Shown here: piece by piece, positions 60,919 to 64,000 of the stretch | Position numbering within the stretch: the first letter of the stretch is position 1 | Layout of the letters: each line of letters starts with the position of its first letter | Source of the DNA: Cryptomeria japonica | Taxonomy: Eukaryota > Streptophyta > Pinopsida > Cupressales > Cupressaceae | NCBI RefSeq assembly: GCF_030272615.1 | Contig: NW_026729175.1 | Span: 1-64,000 of the forward strand | Length of the DNA: 64,000 nt | Direction of reading: 5' to 3' | Program-made: the position numbers and the translations under genes | The notes under the pieces: model-generated | Seen by the model: the letters and a program-made list of their open reading frames with translations, nothing else | What the model was told of the DNA's origin: nothing | Database searches by the model: none

Positions 60919-62716
60919 AGGCACAAGGTGTTCGAAAGCCCCAATTTTGAAACATCAAAATCAGTGTTTGGAGGCACAACAAGGTTTCAAGAAGCAAGTC
61001 CCTTTTTCGGAGCCTATAGTGTCAAAATTCCATTTTGACGCACATCATTATCTTAGAAGCTCATTTCGGAGCTTGTGCCTCGAAAGACCCACTTTGGATC
61101 ATCAAAATCAATGTTCGGAGGCATAACAAGGTTTAAAGATGTAAGTCCCGATTCTAGAGTCAATAGCACCAAAATCTGATTTTGGCTCACATCGTGCTCT
61201 TAGAAGCTCATTTTGAAGCTTGTGCCCCGAAAGTGCCAGTTTCAGAGCATCAAAATTATTGTTTTTTGGCACAACAGGGTTTCAAGATGCAAGCCTCGAT
61301 TCAAAAGCCAGTAGCATCGAAATTCAATTTTGATGCACATTGTGCTTTTAGAACCCTATTTTAGAAATTGTGCCTCAAAAGCCCCAGTTTTGGAGCATCA
61401 AAATTGATGTTTGGAAGCACAACAAGGTTTCAAGATGCAAGTCTTGATTCAGGAGCCGGTAGCGTCAAAATTTGATTTTGACGCACATCATGCTCTTAGA
61501 ACCTTGTTTTGGAGCTTATGCCTCAAAATCTTCAGTTTCGAAGCGTCAAAATTGGTGTTTGGAGGCACAACAAGCTTTCGAGATGCAAGTCCCTATTGCG
61601 GAGCCTGTAGTGTCAAAACGTGATTTTGATGCAAATCGTGCTCTCAAAACCTCGTTTTGGAGCATGTGGCTCGAAAACACAAGTTTCAAAACATCAAAAT
61701 CAATGTTTAAAGGCAGAACAAGGTTTCAAGACACAAGTCCCAATTCTCAGGCTAATAGCATCAAAACACGATTTTGACAAACATTGTGTTGTTAGAACCT
61801 CATTTCGGAGCTTGTGCCTTAAAAGCCCTGATTTGGGAACATCAAAATCAGTGTTTGGAGGCACAACAAGGTTTCGAGAAGCAAGTCCCTATTCCAGAGC
61901 CTGTAGCGTCAAAATTCCATTTTGACGCACATCAATCTCTTAGAAGCGCATTTCAGAGCTTATGCCTCAAAAGACCAAGGTTTGGAGCCTCAAAATTAAT
62001 GTTTGGAGGCACAAGAAGGTTTCAAGATGTAAGTCCCGATTCTAGAGTTAATAGCGTCAAAATCTAATTTTGGCGTACATCGTGCTCTTAAAACCTCATT
62101 TCAAAGCTTGTTCCTCGAAAGTGCCAGTTCCGGACCATCAAAATCGGTGTTTTGAGGCACAATAAGGTTTCAAGATGCAAGCCCTGATTCTAGAGCCAGT
62201 AGCATCAAAATTCAATTTTGATGAACATTGTTGTCTTAGAACCCTATTTTAGAAATTGTGCCTCAAAAGCCCTAGTTTGGAGCATCAAAATCGATGTTTG
62301 GAGGCACAACAAGTTCTCAAGATGCAAGTCGGGATTCTGGAGCGGGTAGCATCAAAACTTGTTTTGGAGCTTATGCCTCAAAATCATTTGTTTCGAAGCA
62401 TCAAAATTGGTGTTTGGAGGCACAACAAGCTTTCAAGACACATGTCGCTATTCCAGAGCCTGTAGTGTCAAAACGTGATTTTGATGCACATTGTGATCTT
62501 AGAACCTTGTTTTAGAGCGTGTGCCTCGAAAGCTCGAGTTTCAAAACATCAAAATAAATGTTTAAAGACACAACAAAGTCTCTAGACACAAGTCCTGATT
62601 CTCAAGCTGATAGCGTCAAATCACGATTTTGACAAACATGGTGTTCTTAGAACCTCATTTCAGAGGTTGTGCCTCAAAAGCCTCATTTTTTATGTACATC
62701 GTGCTCTTAGAACATC

Positions 62717-64000
62717 ATTCCAGATCCTATAGCGTCAAAATTCCATTTAGACGCACCCACATCATTCTCTTAGAAGTTCATTTCGGAGCTTGTGCCTCGA
62801 AAGAACCAGTTTTGGAGCATCAAAATCAATGTTTGGAGGCACAACAAGGTTTCAAGATGCAAGTCCTGATTCTAGAGTCAATAGAGTCAAAATCTGATTT
62901 TGGGGCACATCTTGCTCTTAGAACCTTATTTCAAAGCTTGCGCCTTGAAATCCTCGGTTCGGAGCATCAAAATCAATGTTTTGAGGCACAACAAGATGCA
63001 ATCCCTATTCCAGAGCCTGTAGTGAGAAAACATGATTTTGATGCACATCATGCTCACCTCGTTTCGGAGCGTGTGGTTTAAAATGTCCAGTTTCAAAACA
63101 TCAAAATCAATGTTTAAAGGCACAACAAGATTTCAAGACACAAGTCTCGATTCTCAAGCTGATAGCGTCAAAACACGATTTTGACAAACATGGTGTTCTT
63201 AGAACCTCATTTCGGAGGTTGTGCCTCAAACTCCTCATTTTTGGAGCATCAAAATCAATGTTTGGAGCTCATTTCGGAGCTTGTGCCTTGAAAGACCCAG
63301 TTTTGGAGCATCAAAATCAATGTTTGGAGGCACAACAAGGTTTCAAGATGCAAGTCCTGATTCTAGAGTCAATAGCGTCAAAATCTGGTTTTGGCGCACA
63401 TTGTGCTCAAATTAGTGTTTTGAGGCACAACAAGGTTTCAAGATGCAAGCCTCGATTCTGGAGCCTTTATTGTCAAAACGTGATTTTGAAGCACATCGTG
63501 CTCTTCGAACCTCATTTCGGAGTCTGTGGCTCCAAAGGTCCATTTTCAAAACATCAAAATCAATATTTAAAGGCATAACAAGGTTTCAAGACACAAGTCC
63601 CTATTCTCAAGCTGATGGTGTCAAAACACGATTTTGACAAACATGGTGTTCTTAGAACCTCATTTCGGAGGTTGTGTTTCAAAAGCCTCATTTTTGGAGA
63701 ATAAAAATTAGTGTTTGGAGGCACGACAAGGTTTCAAGACAAAAGTCCCAGTTCCAAAGTCGGTAGCGTCAAAACGCAATTTTGATGTATATCGTGCTCT
63801 TAGAACCTCATTTCAGAGCTTGTGCCTTGAAAGCCCTGATTTTGGAACATAAAAATTAGTGTTTGGAGGTACAACAAGGTTTCAAGAAACAAGTCCCTAT
63901 TCCGGAGCCTGTAGCGTCAAAATTCCATTTTGATGCACATCATTCTCTTAGAAGCTCATTTCAGAACTTGTGTCTTGAAAGACCTAGTTTTGGAGCGTCA
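62717..64000 (-). repeat. Third copy of the 19.8-21.1 kb segment
   Basis: An inverted copy of 19835-21118 (paired sum 83,835). Its last 841 bp is a direct copy of 54031-54871, offset 9,129. It extends further on one side than the 54-kb copy, including a private CGTGCGTCTAAATGG variant near 21078 and its partner near 62755. It runs off the window. Confidence 0.88.

Larger units (their letters stand above)
56204..62330 (-). repeat. Inverted duplication of 8750-16145
   Basis: Paired coordinates sum to a near-constant value in each stretch: 72,377 for 15.64-16.14 kb, 71,944 for 14.54-15.17 kb, 71,956 for 12.93-13.35 kb and 72,095 for 10.73-12.45 kb. Steps mark indels; the largest is about 850 bp present near 9.85-10.7 kb and absent from the partner near 61.4 kb. 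Agreement is about 99% where I checked it by eye around 12.3 kb. Confidence 0.88.
56204..64000 (-). repeat. Satellite array, inverted block 11 (runs off the window)
   Basis: Reverse-oriented monomers to the end of the window. The stretch to about 62330 mirrors 8750-16145, and 62717-64000 mirrors 19835-21118. Cassettes H-K at 59450-59733 and I-H at 60623-60918 are the partners of those at 12362-12654 and 11177-11472. No gene is visible. Confidence 0.95.

Noticed and set aside
142-63637. Many open frames of 60-153 codons on both strands
   Set aside because: All translate the same satellite monomer in shifting phases, overlap one another, follow the repeat period and appear in every copy. They have no recognisable domain and no consistent start context, so I call none as genes.
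1-64000. CRISPR-like array (regular repeats with variable parts)
   Set aside because: Repeat units are contiguous 148-bp monomers diverging gradually along their whole length, with no short fixed repeat separating unique spacers and no cas genes.
1-64000. Dyad as a CENP-B box
   Set aside because: The site is also 17 bp, but it lacks the CENP-B box core bases and is A+T-rich with TCAAAA/TTTTGA arms. Only the length agrees.
1-64000. Whole pattern as an assembly artefact
   Set aside because: Inverted copies carry their own private indels and different flanks, and shared scars give a sensible order of events. That argues against simple fold-back read errors, although individual switch points still need spanning reads.

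Overview
This 64 kb window is almost entirely satellite DNA. I find no credible protein-coding gene, rRNA or tRNA. The basic unit is a 148 bp monomer, close to one nucleosome wrap. Monomers fall into diverged classes, which I call A to G, arranged as a higher-order repeat (HOR) in the order A-B-C-D-E-F-G. The clearest example runs from 32728 to 33763 and measures exactly 7 x 148 = 1,036 bp. Three further classes (K, H, I) form an alternative cassette seen at twelve places. Strand convention used here: '+' means monomers read A to G along the given strand, each starting with CCAAAC after a TTGTGCCT-like end; '-' means the reverse.

Layout. The array changes orientation nine times: + 1-18183 (broken by a non-satellite insert at 4858-5143), - 18184-19576, + 19577-26132, - 26133-32142, a G+C-rich non-satellite spacer 32143-32306, + 32307-41692, - 41693-47857, + 47858-54030, - 54031-55128, + 55129-56203, - 56204-64000. 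On top of this lie segmental duplications, direct and inverted, about 0.8 to 7 kb long. The main ones are 27551-31532 = 41692-45633 (direct, about 14.1 kb apart), 8750-16145 = 56204-62330 (inverted), 18503-20674 = 54031-56202 (inverted, carrying an orientation switch with it), 19835-21118 = 62717-64000 (inverted) and 1-3800 = 14738-18183 (direct). Several pairs are about 99% identical where I compared them by eye, so they are young relative to the monomer classes.

Organism. This is a eukaryotic nuclear heterochromatin or centromere-type array. HORs with nucleosome-length monomers occur in plant and animal centromeres. The only taxonomic clues are two small non-satellite pieces. The 4858 insert starts TGTTGGCAAATG and contains GATGGCAACC and repeated CACCGGCACCGGC, which to me resembles plant LTR-retrotransposon sequence, possibly from a large-genome gymnosperm. 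That is a weak inference from memory. Centromere function cannot be judged from sequence alone.

The most distinctive feature is a 17 bp dyad in almost every monomer, TCAAAA-N5-TTTTGA. Its two arms are nearly invariant across classes, while the five central bases differ by class (for example A TCGTG, B TCACG, C TCAAA, D TTGAA, F TGGAA, G TTGCG). Many short open frames run through the array, but they are by-products of the repeat: 148 is not divisible by 3, so each frame changes phase at every monomer, and none resembles a gene.
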